Shown one piece after another: positions 27,021 to 35,665 of a stretch of DNA of 39,650 nucleotides (position 1 is its first letter; the number at the start of each line of letters is the position of its first letter). The translations under genes were made by a program, and so were the position numbers. Where the stretch lies: contig JAFRLP010000275.1 of NCBI GenBank assembly GCA_017431185.1, positions 1 to 39,650 of the forward strand, in the 5' to 3' direction. This DNA comes from Victivallales bacterium (GTDB lineage Bacteria > Verrucomicrobiota > Lentisphaeria > Oligosphaerales > Oligosphaeraceae). Under the pieces are notes generated by a model. That model had not been told where the DNA came from and made no database searches. It saw nothing but the letters and a program-made list of their open reading frames with translations.

Positions 27021-28625
27021 GGCGCGTGACAGCGTTGGAACGACCTGGTATTGGCCTGCGGGCAGATATTTGAAAAAGACGGGAGGGCAATTGAGGCGGA
27101 CCTCCTTGCCGTCCGCCAGGTCTTCGCCGGAGACCGCCACGTCCGCGACCAGCAATGAATGCGTTCCTTGGGTGATGTGCACACTGAAAAGCAGTTCGCC
27201 GATGCGGAGCGGCTCCGCATTGCCCACACTGCGGAGGACGGGCGTCATGTTCCATACCGTGTCCTCATCGGCGGTGGCTGGCGCGGTCAGTCCCTGAAGA
27301 ACGATTTTGACGGAGGACGGCGGAACGTAGGGGATGGTGCTCCATGGGGAGCAGCCAGCAGGACCGATGACCTCCGGCGTGTCCTCCGCCTTGGCATTTT
27401 TCCATGGCTCTGTGCGGGGCAGCACGGTGCAGCGCCACTCCGAGGAGGTGCCGATGGTCTGCACCCTGTTGTCTGGATAGACCAGGGATATTTCCGCCAG
27501 AAGTCCGCCAGGGCCGGTGCCATTGATGACCTGACAGGTCAGCAGGTTGTCCCTCTCCTTAAGGTATTTTCCGACCTCATGGACATCGGGAGTGCTCCAG
27601 GAATCCGCATTCTGGCCAATCAGCTCAACGCCATTCAGGCAGGCGGCAACATAGTCGTCTCCTGTTATCTGGAGCAGGGCTCTCTGAAGGTTTGAACAGT
27701 CCGTGACGTCGAACCGGTGCTGGAAGAGCATCTGCGAGTTGGTGTGTTTCTTTTCTTCTGGAGCATAGAGCCAGGAGGCCTTCCAATCCCGCCCTGTTTC
27801 CGTCACGGGCTTCAGGGATACTCCGCTCAACTGAACGGGTGTCTCGCCTGCCTGCATCTCCAACTGGTATTCCGCGGCCAAAGATGGTGGGGTGAACTGC
27901 TGGCGCGCCACCTGCGCCAACTGTTGGGACAACAGCCTTTGGCCATAAATGTCCCGATAATGGATGGTCAGCATCGGAAGCGGGCTGGCGACCGTTTCCA
28001 GGCACAGTTTTTGCGGCAAGGGAATATCCGTCCAGCAGGAAACCAGTTTGCCATGCGAGGGAAGAACGACTCCAGCGTCGGAAAGGGTGGCTGTTCCCTC
28101 CCACGACTCCAGGTCATCGGTGAAATCGCCGTTGCGCATCAGATTGGCGCTGGCTGAGGGCGCGGGACGCAGACGGATGCGACGAATGGTGGTTTTCAGG
28201 CCAGCCTTGGTCACTGCGTCAATGCGGAGACCATTGATGGTGTCACGCCACTCTTTGTTGTTTCGAAAGTCAAAACGAATCCGCTGACGTCCTCGTCCAA
28301 TGGACTGGCTGACGCCTCGGGCTGGAGCAAAAGGTGCGTCGGGACGCGAAAAATAGATGGTGACATGGGGATTTTCCGTTTCCATGTCCAGTTCGAGGAC
28401 CTGGTATTTTCGGGGGTCCAATTGGAGCGGAGGAGTGAACAGATAGGCCTCCTTTTCACCCACGCCGACAAAGCCAACCTCCTTTTGGACGGTGGCGGAC
28501 TGCCAGTTCTCCGCCCGAAAGCCATGCCAGTCCCCAGTGGTGAATCTCCAGTCATGCTCCTTGGAGAACAAAAGTCCTCCGCAAAGGGCCAGAAGGGCAA
28601 ACGGGATGTTCGAGTATAATTTCAT
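26985..28625 (-). pseudogene. GH42-like glycosidase, N-terminal part (before a frameshift)
   Basis: 546 residues from ATG 28625, which has AAGGAG 11 nt upstream; GTG 28637 is in frame but overlaps that site. It has a signal peptide (SNIPFALLALCGGLLFS) and beta-sandwich modules: a galactose-binding-like region (about 20-150), a second (about 160-260), and one (about 285-400) resembling the sugar-binding N-domain of rhamnosidases and beta-galactosidases (WKASWLYAPEEKKHTNSQ ... GTSSEWRC). The natural frame ends in a run of six A (plus strand 27015-27020; T on the coding strand). Removing one base there joins SRAF to LEFSGENLS and continues into the catalytic part; as written, the frame stops at 26985. 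The start is 8 nt after the prepilin-like gene's stop, so the two are translated together. Confidence 0.75.
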
Positions 28626-28633
28626 GGCTGGTT

Positions 28634-29362
28634 TCACTCCTTGTAGGTCGGATTCATATACTTGAGCTTTGAGCGTTCCGTTCCCCCGTCCACGTCAAGT
28701 CCGATGATTTTGGAGGCGAATTTGAGTTCGGCGACATGTCCGTCCAGCCAGCCGACGCAGGCGGAATTTCCGCTGGCGTGGCGTTCCTCGATGCGATGGT
28801 TGCTAGTGCAAAACAGAAAGTAATAGAATCCGGCAGGGGCGGTTTCCTCGAATCTGCGGCAATCGGAGAAGGTGACGGTGGTGGAGGGGTGGAGCGCTTT
28901 GGGCAGTTTGAGCGTGGGCAGGGTTTTGACCAGGGTCGTGGATACCCAATTGCCGCCGATGCCGGGATTGATTCCATAGGTAATCCAGTTGCGCTGCCAG
29001 GGGTTGTTCAGTTCGGCGGTCGAGGTCAGCGCCTGCACGGCGTCTTTTGCATACTTATAGCTCTTGGTGGAGGGACAGACCAGAATGGATGGCGGCGCGT
29101 ATTTGTGCTCGGTGAGGATGGCCGCCCAGTTCACGGTGAAGCCCGTGGAACTGTCCTTTTCGCACTGGGGCGCGTAGCCTTCGGAGTCGTCCATGTACAT
29201 GGACAGGATGAGATTCAGGTTGCGCTGGTTGCTTGCGCAGCTGATGGTGCGCGCCTTTTCGCGCGCCTTCGACAAGGCCGGCAGCAGCATCGCGGCCAGC
29301 ACGCTGATGATGGCTATGACGACGAGCAATTCGATGAGCGTGAAGGTTTTTTGCCGTTTCAT
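28634..29362 (-). CDS. Prepilin-type N-terminal cleavage/methylation protein (second cassette)
   Basis: 242 residues. The class III signal [19 protein letters not shown] begins at residue 7, with the cleavage-site Glu in place, and is followed by [12 protein letters not shown] as in the protein at 4973. The C-terminus has [16 protein letters not shown], an H-x11-DG form of the family signature, and the conserved SILVCPST cysteine segment lies mid-protein. Start 29362 is supported by AAGGAGAG. Its stop overlaps the ribosome site of the glycosidase gene at 28625. Outside the N-terminus and the His/DG tail it differs widely from the protein at 4973, so each copy may be tuned to its own cassette. 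Function of the family is unknown. Confidence 0.88.
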   Translation of the reverse strand: MKRQKTFTLIELLVVIAIISVLAAMLLPALSKAREKARTISCASNQRNLNLILSMYMDDSEGYAPQCEKDSSTGFTVNWAAILTEHKYAPPSILVCPSTKSYKYAKDAVQALTSTAELNNPWQRNWITYGINPGIGGNWVSTTLVKTLPTLKLPKALHPSTTVTFSDCRRFEETAPAGFYYFLFCTSNHRIEERHASGNSACVGWLDGHVAELKFASKIIGLDVDGGTERSKLKYMNPTYKE

Positions 29363-29457
29363 GGAAAACTCTCCTTGGGGTGAAGCATTGGCGGTGACAG
29401 GACACCAGGCTATGAGAAGAATATGCCATTAAGATAGCCTGTCATTTGCCTAAAACC

Positions 29458-29486
29458 TTGACTATCTCGCCATAAATAAGGATAAT
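29458..29486 (+). promoter_or_regulatory. Distal candidate promoter for the SPFH operon
   Basis: TTGACT (29458-29463), 17-bp spacer, GATAAT (29481-29486), pointing right in the 294-bp divergent region 29363-29656. It lies 171 bp before the SPFH start, with a second and closer promoter at 29566. No convincing minus-strand promoter for the second cassette was found in this region. Confidence 0.4.
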
Positions 29487-29565
29487 ATGGCCAAATCTCC
29501 GGCGTTTTCGCGCAATCGCTCTTGCCCCTTCTCACGTTTTGTGGATGCACCAGGGCACTTGAGTT

Positions 29566-29594
29566 TTGACAAAGGTGGTCTATATTGATATTCT
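29566..29594 (+). promoter_or_regulatory. Proximal promoter of the SPFH operon
   Basis: TTGACA (29566-29571), 17-bp spacer, TATTCT (29589-29594), 63 bp before the first SPFH gene, which has a strong AAAGGAG ribosome site. Confidence 0.5.
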
Positions 29595-29656
29595 TGTAGA
29601 GGGAAGTTCCGCCATGTTTTCCCGCCTGTTTTTCAGCATGAAAAGGAGATGTCCTT

Positions 29657-31117
29657 ATGAAAAGAATGCTGCCGATGCTCATTTTAATCCTGCTGGCCTT
29701 CATCGGGATGTTCGTCTGGTGCTTCTGTCGAATCGAACCCCGTAACGGCGAGATTGCTGTGCTGATTCGAAAGACAGGGAAACCTTTGCCTGCGGAGGAG
29801 ATTCTCGCCCTGGAAGAGGGGCAGAAGGGCATTCAACTGGACGTGCTCGGCGAAGGACGCTATTTCCGCAATCCCTACACCTGGGGCTGGGAATTCTTTC
29901 CCATCACGGATGTCCCCGCCGGAAAATTCGCCGTGCTGGTGCGCCGTTACGGCAAGGAACGCGAGCATGGAAGCATCATCGCGGCGGACGAAGGCAGCCG
30001 AGGGGTCATCCCTGATGTCCTCGGAACGGGACGCCACAGAATCAATCCTTACGCATACGACGTCAAACTCTTTGACGATGTGAAAATCATGCCAGGAAAC
30101 ATCGGCATCGTCACCAGTCTCGCGGGGGCGGATGTCTTCTCCGGCACTCCAAACGACTATGCCGATGAGAACGGCTTTCTGGTGCCGGAAGACCGCAAGG
30201 GCGTCGTCAAACGCGTGCTCCGCGAAGGAACGCACCGCATCAATCCCTTCCTCTACAGCGTGACCATCATCAACACCCAGCGGCAACGCCATGAATTCAG
30301 CGGAGACGACGCCATCACCTTCCTGACCATGGACGGGTTCCCCGTCTCCCTGCAAGGCACCGTGGAATTCAACATAGACGTGGAACTTGCGCCGAGGCTT
30401 GTGCAGGTGGTTGGCGATATGGAGGACATCCTCAATAAGATCATCCTTCCGTCCGTCCACGGCTTTGCCCGTATTGAGGGAAGCAAAAAGCAGTCCACGG
30501 AATTCATCGTCGGCGAAAGCAGGCGTTTGTTCCAGGAGGATTTGGACAAGTTCCTGAAGGCGAATTGCCGAAAATGGGGCATTGTCATCAATTCCGTGCT
30601 GATCCGTGACATCATTGCACCGCAGTCGGTTGCCAGCATCACGCGAAACCGGGAACTTGCCCAGCAGGAGGCCAGAAAGTATGAGCAGGAGATCCAGCGC
30701 GCCCGTTCCGAGGCGGAACTCGCACGGCAGAAGATGCTTGCCGAACAGAATCTGAAGAAGGTGGCGGCGGAGACTGCGCAAATCACCGCCCTCATCGCCG
30801 CGAAACAGAAACAGTCCGAGGCGCTGGTGGCGGCGGAGACCGAACTGGAGGTGGCGGAAATCGGGTTGAAGGCCGCGCAGGCACAGGCGGAGGCCATGCT
30901 GAACGAGGCGAAGGCAAAGCAACTCATCATTGCCAAGCAGAACGAGGTTCAGGCAAACGTGCTCAAGCAACAGGTGGAGGCGTTCGGAGGTGGCGCAGGC
31001 TATGTCCGGTCCAAACTCTGGGAGAAACTGATGCCTGGAATCAAATCCATTCTCTACAAGGGGGATGAAAACGGGGAATTCGGCCTGCCTGCCATCCAAA
31101 ACGGAGGTGCAAAATGA
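29657..31117 (+). CDS. SPFH/Band 7 (flotillin-like) membrane protein A, with three N-terminal repeats
   Basis: 486 residues. One membrane anchor (about 5-23). Residues 31-202 are three tandem repeats starting at G31, G89 and G147, so the first two are exactly 58 residues long. Each opens with a Gly-x-[IF]-[AG]-[VI]-[LV] strand and closes with [RK]-G-[VI] ... V-L-x-x-G-x-[HY]-[RF]-x-N-P-[YF]. The SPFH core follows (about 205-345: TMDGFPVSLQGTVEFNID ... INSVLIRDIIAPQSV), then an Ala/Glu/Gln-rich coiled coil (about 345-435) and a short tail. SPFH proteins oligomerise into membrane-attached cages or microdomains. The gene overlaps the next by 4 nt (ATGA), so A and B are made together and may form a hetero-oligomer. 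Individual function unknown. Confidence 0.82.
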   Translation: MKRMLPMLILILLAFIGMFVWCFCRIEPRNGEIAVLIRKTGKPLPAEEILALEEGQKGIQLDVLGEGRYFRNPYTWGWEFFPITDVPAGKFAVLVRRYGKEREHGSIIAADEGSRGVIPDVLGTGRHRINPYAYDVKLFDDVKIMPGNIGIVTSLAGADVFSGTPNDYADENGFLVPEDRKGVVKRVLREGTHRINPFLYSVTIINTQRQRHEFSGDDAITFLTMDGFPVSLQGTVEFNIDVELAPRLVQVVGDMEDILNKIILPSVHGFARIEGSKKQSTEFIVGESRRLFQEDLDKFLKANCRKWGIVINSVLIRDIIAPQSVASITRNRELAQQEARKYEQEIQRARSEAELARQKMLAEQNLKKVAAETAQITALIAAKQKQSEALVAAETELEVAEIGLKAAQAQAEAMLNEAKAKQLIIAKQNEVQANVLKQQVEAFGGGAGYVRSKLWEKLMPGIKSILYKGDENGEFGLPAIQNGGAK

Positions 31118-32901
31118 GCAACTCATCCACTCGTTCCTATCTGATTGTCGGTATTGTCCTTTTGGCGCTGGTGTTTCTGTTTGCCTGGGGGAGTTACCAG
31201 TGGTGCTGCTGCCGCTTTTACGTGGGCCCGGGATATATGGCGGTCGTCACCGCCAAGTCGGGGCGCCAGCCCAAGCCAGGGGTCATTCTGGTTGATCGCG
31301 GAGAGCAGGGGATCTGGCGGGAGGTCCTCGGAGAGGGACGCCATTTCCTCGACCCCATCCGCTATGACGTCAAAATCTGCAAGGCGGCAACCATTCCCCT
31401 TGGCAAAATCGGGATTGTGACCTCCAAGGTGGGTCGCGCGTTGCCCGCGGGGGAAATCATCGCCCCTGACCATGAAAGCAAGGGCATCTGGCGCGATGTG
31501 CTTGGCCCTGGCGTGTATCGCCTCAATCCCGAAGGATATTCCATTGAACTGGCGGACGCCATCAACATCCCCATCGGCTATGTCGGGATTGTCACCAGCC
31601 AGACTGGCACACCGTCTCAACCAGGGGAATTCGCCAAGCCTGGCGAGAAAGGGGTGATGAAGGACATTCTGCAGCCTGGACTCTATTACGTCAACAAGTA
31701 CGCCTACCAGGTCAACATCATTGAGATTGGCATGAACCAGGTCACGATGTCCGCGGACGGCAAGCAGAAGAACGTCGTCCAGCTCCGCGGCCAGCTCAAC
31801 AACGCGACGGACGCCCTGAAGGAACTGACCACAAACACGCTCAATTTCCAGCAGGAACTCCGCAAGCAGAACATTGTCCCGCAGGACCGCGCGGAGGGAG
31901 TGCGAGCCAATCTCAAGCCCAATGCGGCCAAAAGCAAGAGGCCTGCCAGAATGATGAAGCAGTCGATGGATAGGTTCATGGCGGATGAGGCGGCGCTGGA
32001 GCCCATGCCGATGTCCAAGCCCGACTCCGCCGCGGAAATCTTCGGGGTGAGCAAGGCGGTCGAATTCCCCAGCAGGGATGGCTTCAAGGTCTCTCTGGAC
32101 ATGACGGTGGAATTCGAACTTCTCCCGCAGAACATCGCCCGAATCTACCTGCTGTACGGCGACCTTCCGCAGGTGGTGGAGAAAATCATTCTGCCCCAGG
32201 TGCTTTCCGTCTCCCGCCTGAAGGGGTCCAGTTACAAGGCGCAGGACTTCATCATGGGGGATGGACGCGAGAAATTCCAGAATGACCTTCGCGTGGAGTT
32301 GGAGAAAACCCTTGCGGGGAAACTCATTGTTGTCCACAATGCCATCATCCGCAACGTCGAGATTCCCAATGACATTCTCACGCCTATCCAGTCCGTCAGT
32401 CTGGCCCGCGAGCAGAATCTGACCAATATGGCGGAGCAGGAGACCGCGAAGAAACTCGCCGAATTGAACACGGAGACCGAACTCATCGAGCAGCGGCGGC
32501 AGGAAGTCCAGCAGGAGACCCAGAAGATTGTGGCGCTCACGCAGGCCGATACGCGGAAGAAAATCGCGGCCTTGGAGGCCGACACCAAACTTCAGGTCGC
32601 CCAGTGGAAACTCAAGCAGTCCAAGATTCTGGCGCAGACCTCACAGCTCCTGGGGGAGACCGAGGCCCAGGCGAAATATCTGGTCCAGAACGAACAGGCA
32701 AAGGGGGAATACCTCAAATCCCAGGTGCTCCGCGACCCGCAGCTCATCAGTTCTCTTCACATGGTTGACGCTCTGCCCAACAACGTAGAGACACGGGTCA
32801 TCTACGCTGGCGAGGGCACGCTCTGGACTGACCTCAACAGCAAGACCTTCGCGCTTCCCCAACCTCAGAAAAAGGCCTCCGCCAAGGAAAAAACCGAGTA
32901 A
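31114..32901 (+). CDS. SPFH/Band 7 (flotillin-like) membrane protein B, with three N-terminal repeats
   Basis: 595 residues from ATG 31114, with CGGAGG upstream inside the previous gene. Membrane helix about 9-27, then a CCC triplet (31-33). Three repeats begin at G40, G97 and G155 (57-58 residues each) with the same motif as in protein A: GIWREVLGEGRH, GIWRDVLGPGVY and GVMKDILQPGLY. A charged insert of about 90 residues (215-305), absent in A, precedes the SPFH core (about 310-435). Then come a long Glu/Gln/Lys-rich coiled coil (about 430-530) and a Lys/Ala-rich tail. It is a clear paralogue of A. The pairing resembles two-subunit SPFH complexes such as HflK/HflC, although there is no FtsH partner here. 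Confidence 0.82.
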   Translation: MSNSSTRSYLIVGIVLLALVFLFAWGSYQWCCCRFYVGPGYMAVVTAKSGRQPKPGVILVDRGEQGIWREVLGEGRHFLDPIRYDVKICKAATIPLGKIGIVTSKVGRALPAGEIIAPDHESKGIWRDVLGPGVYRLNPEGYSIELADAINIPIGYVGIVTSQTGTPSQPGEFAKPGEKGVMKDILQPGLYYVNKYAYQVNIIEIGMNQVTMSADGKQKNVVQLRGQLNNATDALKELTTNTLNFQQELRKQNIVPQDRAEGVRANLKPNAAKSKRPARMMKQSMDRFMADEAALEPMPMSKPDSAAEIFGVSKAVEFPSRDGFKVSLDMTVEFELLPQNIARIYLLYGDLPQVVEKIILPQVLSVSRLKGSSYKAQDFIMGDGREKFQNDLRVELEKTLAGKLIVVHNAIIRNVEIPNDILTPIQSVSLAREQNLTNMAEQETAKKLAELNTETELIEQRRQEVQQETQKIVALTQADTRKKIAALEADTKLQVAQWKLKQSKILAQTSQLLGETEAQAKYLVQNEQAKGEYLKSQVLRDPQLISSLHMVDALPNNVETRVIYAGEGTLWTDLNSKTFALPQPQKKASAKEKTE

Positions 32902-32912
32902 CGGAGTGGGTT

Positions 32913-33686
32913 GTGCGGTTTTCGCGTACCATGGAATTCAGACGGATTTTTGACACCATCCCCGAGAAGTTTGACAAGTACCGTGTCCATTATAGCGCAG
33001 AACTGTTTGCGCACTTCATTGACCTGGCGGGGATAACCGCCAGGTCTTCGGTTTTGGAACTGGGGCCTGGCACGGGGCAGAACACGGAGCCGATCCTTGA
33101 CACAGGCTGTGCTTACTGCGGCATTGAGCTGGGAGACAATTTCGCTCGCGTTCTGCAACGGAAATACGCTTCCCGCAAAAACTTCACCCTGATTCACGAC
33201 GATTTCATCACCCATGATTTTGGCGATGAATTGTTTGACACGATATATTCTGCCGCCACAATCCAATGGATTCCCGAGGAAATAGCCTTTGCCAAGACTT
33301 TCGCGTTGCTGAAGCCAGGAGGCGTGCTGGCCATGATGAAACTTCAGGCGGATTACAAGACCCCCAACGAGGCCCTTTATCGTCGCATCCAACAGGTTTA
33401 CGACCAATGGTACAAACCGAATACGCCTTATGACCGCAAGTTCGTGTACGAACACGCCCTGAATTACGGCTTTGCGGATTTCCAGCGACAGGATTTTCAC
33501 GGACAGCGGGTGCTTACGGCGGAGGCCTATGTCAATTACTGCGGTACGCATAGTGACCATCTGACCTTATCCGAACCTTACAAAAGCAGGTTTTTTGCGG
33601 GACTTCGCACGGCGGTCATGGAATTCGGCGGAAACGTTGTCTTCAATGACACATACATTCTGATGACCGTGAGAAAGCCCCTCTGA
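32913..33686 (+). CDS. SAM-dependent class I methyltransferase
   Basis: 257 residues from GTG 32913, with GGAG at 32903-32906; ATG 32931 is in frame but lacks a site. The Rossmann methyltransferase motifs are clear: VLELGPGTGQN (motif I), YCGIELGDNF (post I), FDTIYSAATIQWIP (motif II) and LLKPGGVLAMMK (motif III). The N-terminal helix (FDTIPEKFDKYRVHYSAELF) resembles small-molecule methyltransferases of the UbiE/Methyltransf_25 type. It starts 12 nt after the SPFH B stop and is probably in the same transcript. The substrate is unknown; no cofactor beyond SAM is implied. Confidence 0.85.
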   Translation: MRFSRTMEFRRIFDTIPEKFDKYRVHYSAELFAHFIDLAGITARSSVLELGPGTGQNTEPILDTGCAYCGIELGDNFARVLQRKYASRKNFTLIHDDFITHDFGDELFDTIYSAATIQWIPEEIAFAKTFALLKPGGVLAMMKLQADYKTPNEALYRRIQQVYDQWYKPNTPYDRKFVYEHALNYGFADFQRQDFHGQRVLTAEAYVNYCGTHSDHLTLSEPYKSRFFAGLRTAVMEFGGNVVFNDTYILMTVRKPL

Positions 33687-33748
33687 ACATTGCCTCCCTA
33701 AATGGTGCTGTTCAGGAATCCTCTTGGAGGTGATTTCCGCGGCAGTCG

Positions 33749-33777
33749 TTTGATTTCCCGGCATAGTGCTATATAGT
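33749..33777 (+). promoter_or_regulatory. Sigma70-type promoter of the glycosyltransferase-flippase operon
   Basis: TTGATT (33749-33754), 17-bp spacer, TATAGT (33772-33777), 59 bp before the glycosyltransferase start. The -10 is the same TATAGT seen at 956 and 3856. Confidence 0.6.
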
Positions 33778-33835
33778 TTTGCATGGAGAGGACATGATGT
33801 GGTGTGGGGAACCGAACTGATTTTCGGCAAATCCG

Positions 33836-35665
33836 ATGCGCAAACACCTTACATATCTGCTATTGTCTTTGGTTGCGGGGCTGGTGCTGGCCAGCCTGGC
33901 CATCCGAAAAAGCTGCCAAGTCCATCGCCTGACAACTCTTCTGGAAATGCTGCAGACAGAGGCCGCGTGCAGTTTTCACCTGGATTTGACCCAGGCGGGC
34001 AAGACCACGGCGCCCCTGCATTGGGAAAAGGGCGTGCTGCACGGAGTTGCCCTGAGGATTGGGCATCTCAATGGAGACACCCAACTGCGTCCTATGACTG
34101 CATTGCACCGGTTTCACGCGGAGATTGGCGCTCTCCGAGTGCTGGAGTCCTCTGGCCGTGAACTGCATAGGGGAAATCTGGGCGTTCAGGTCAGCCGGTT
34201 TACGAATCTTACAATGTCTCCAGTGAGCCTGGGGTGGATTCCAGCCGAGTTGGACACCACGAAAAAAGAACTGACCTTGGAAATCGAGGTGGTCCACCCC
34301 CTTGAAGACTCAGGCGAAAGGCTCCTTTTGACCGGGAAATATGAGGTTTGCCCCCAAAAGATTCAACTGCCCATTTGCCTGTTGACCTTGCTTGCCAGTC
34401 TTTGGGGAGTCCTGGCCTGCCTCTGCCTGGCCTCCGCCTGGCATCATTTCCAGGTGGTCCTGGTCATTCGCCGACGTCCTGGCGGAGAAAAAATCCTGAT
34501 GCTGTATTCGCATTGGCCAATGTGGAGCGAGACGTTCCTGCGCCAGGATTTGACGCAGTTGCAGAACCTGAACCTCTCCATCCATGCCGTCGCCCTGTTT
34601 CCTGGCAACTGCCAGACTCAAAAGGGGTGGCCGGAGGTGACGGTGCTCTCCCCAAAGGCAAAACCTAGTCCGGAAAACGACGTGGGGATGAAACATTCTC
34701 CCGTGGATTGGATGCCGCGCAGTTGGCGGGCCATCGGGTCGCTGCTGCGCCATCGCCGCCTGCTCAAGGAATTGGTGGCGATTTGCCGCAAAGAGGGCAT
34801 TGCACACATTCATGCCGAATTCGCGGATTTGGCGGCCCTGCTGGCGGTCAAGGCCGCCGAGCGGACGGGGTGCAGTTACTCCATTGGTGTCCATGCCTGG
34901 GATGTGTTCCGCTGCAAATACCCCGCGAACCTGCTTTATCGGCACGCCTCTTTGGTCATCGCCTGCAATCAGGCGGCTCTGGCAGCCGTGAAGGGGCAGT
35001 GTCCCGAGGTGGAGCCGCGTCTGCATCTGATTCCGCATGGCGTCGACCTGAAGGCGTTTCCCTTCGGTCATCGCCAGCCGAAGGAACTGCGTATCCTGTT
35101 TGCAGGACGCCTGATACCCAAAAAAGGGCTCCCTCTGCTGTTGGAGGCCCTGGCGCAACTGGTGAACCACCAGGAACGCCAGGCCACGCTAATCGTCGCG
35201 GGGGACGGCCCCATGGCTGACGACTGCCAGAGTCTTGCCAAACAACTGAATGTGGACTCCTGCGTCCAGTGGCGGGGGAGACTCTCGCAGGAACAGGTGA
35301 GGGAGGAGATGGCGCTCGCCAGTTGTCTGTGCCTGCCCAGTGTTGTGGATGGCGATGGCGACAGGGACGGGTTGCCCAATGTCCTGGTGGAGGCGATGGC
35401 CCTCGGCTTGCCTGTGGTCGGCACCCGGGCCGGCTCCCTGCCGGACCTGCTTACCATGGAGACTGGCTGGCCTTTGCACACCCCGACTCCGGAACTGCTG
35501 GCGGACGCCATCCTTGACGCCGTGTCGCAGCCCGAGGAGGCTGCCCGCCGGGCCTTGAACGCTCACCGCCAGCTGGAGTACCGCTTCGACTCCCGCAAAC
35601 TGGTTGCACAACGGGCAAAGCTGTTGAAGCAGGCGGTCTCCTCCAATCCCTGGGAGTTGCAGTAA
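33836..35665 (+). CDS. Membrane-anchored GT4-family glycosyltransferase with extra N-terminal domain
   Basis: 609 residues. A first membrane helix (about 5-23), a probable periplasmic beta-rich domain (about 25-175), a second helix (about 178-200), then a cytoplasmic GT-B glycosyltransferase (about 215-600). The GT part shows SETFLRQDL, IHAEFADLAALLAVKAAERTG, LIPHGVDLKAFPFG, RILFAGRLIPKKGLPLLLEAL and DGLPNVLVEAMALGLPVVGT, the E-x7-E region with Asp in first place, as in colanic-acid-type enzymes. It would add a sugar to a lipid-linked glycan at the inner face of the membrane. Next gene: the flippase, whose ATG directly abuts this stop. The N-terminal domain is not recognised and is unusual for GT4 proteins, which are normally about 380 residues. 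Confidence 0.82.
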   Translation: MRKHLTYLLLSLVAGLVLASLAIRKSCQVHRLTTLLEMLQTEAACSFHLDLTQAGKTTAPLHWEKGVLHGVALRIGHLNGDTQLRPMTALHRFHAEIGALRVLESSGRELHRGNLGVQVSRFTNLTMSPVSLGWIPAELDTTKKELTLEIEVVHPLEDSGERLLLTGKYEVCPQKIQLPICLLTLLASLWGVLACLCLASAWHHFQVVLVIRRRPGGEKILMLYSHWPMWSETFLRQDLTQLQNLNLSIHAVALFPGNCQTQKGWPEVTVLSPKAKPSPENDVGMKHSPVDWMPRSWRAIGSLLRHRRLLKELVAICRKEGIAHIHAEFADLAALLAVKAAERTGCSYSIGVHAWDVFRCKYPANLLYRHASLVIACNQAALAAVKGQCPEVEPRLHLIPHGVDLKAFPFGHRQPKELRILFAGRLIPKKGLPLLLEALAQLVNHQERQATLIVAGDGPMADDCQSLAKQLNVDSCVQWRGRLSQEQVREEMALASCLCLPSVVDGDGDRDGLPNVLVEAMALGLPVVGTRAGSLPDLLTMETGWPLHTPTPELLADAILDAVSQPEEAARRALNAHRQLEYRFDSRKLVAQRAKLLKQAVSSNPWELQ

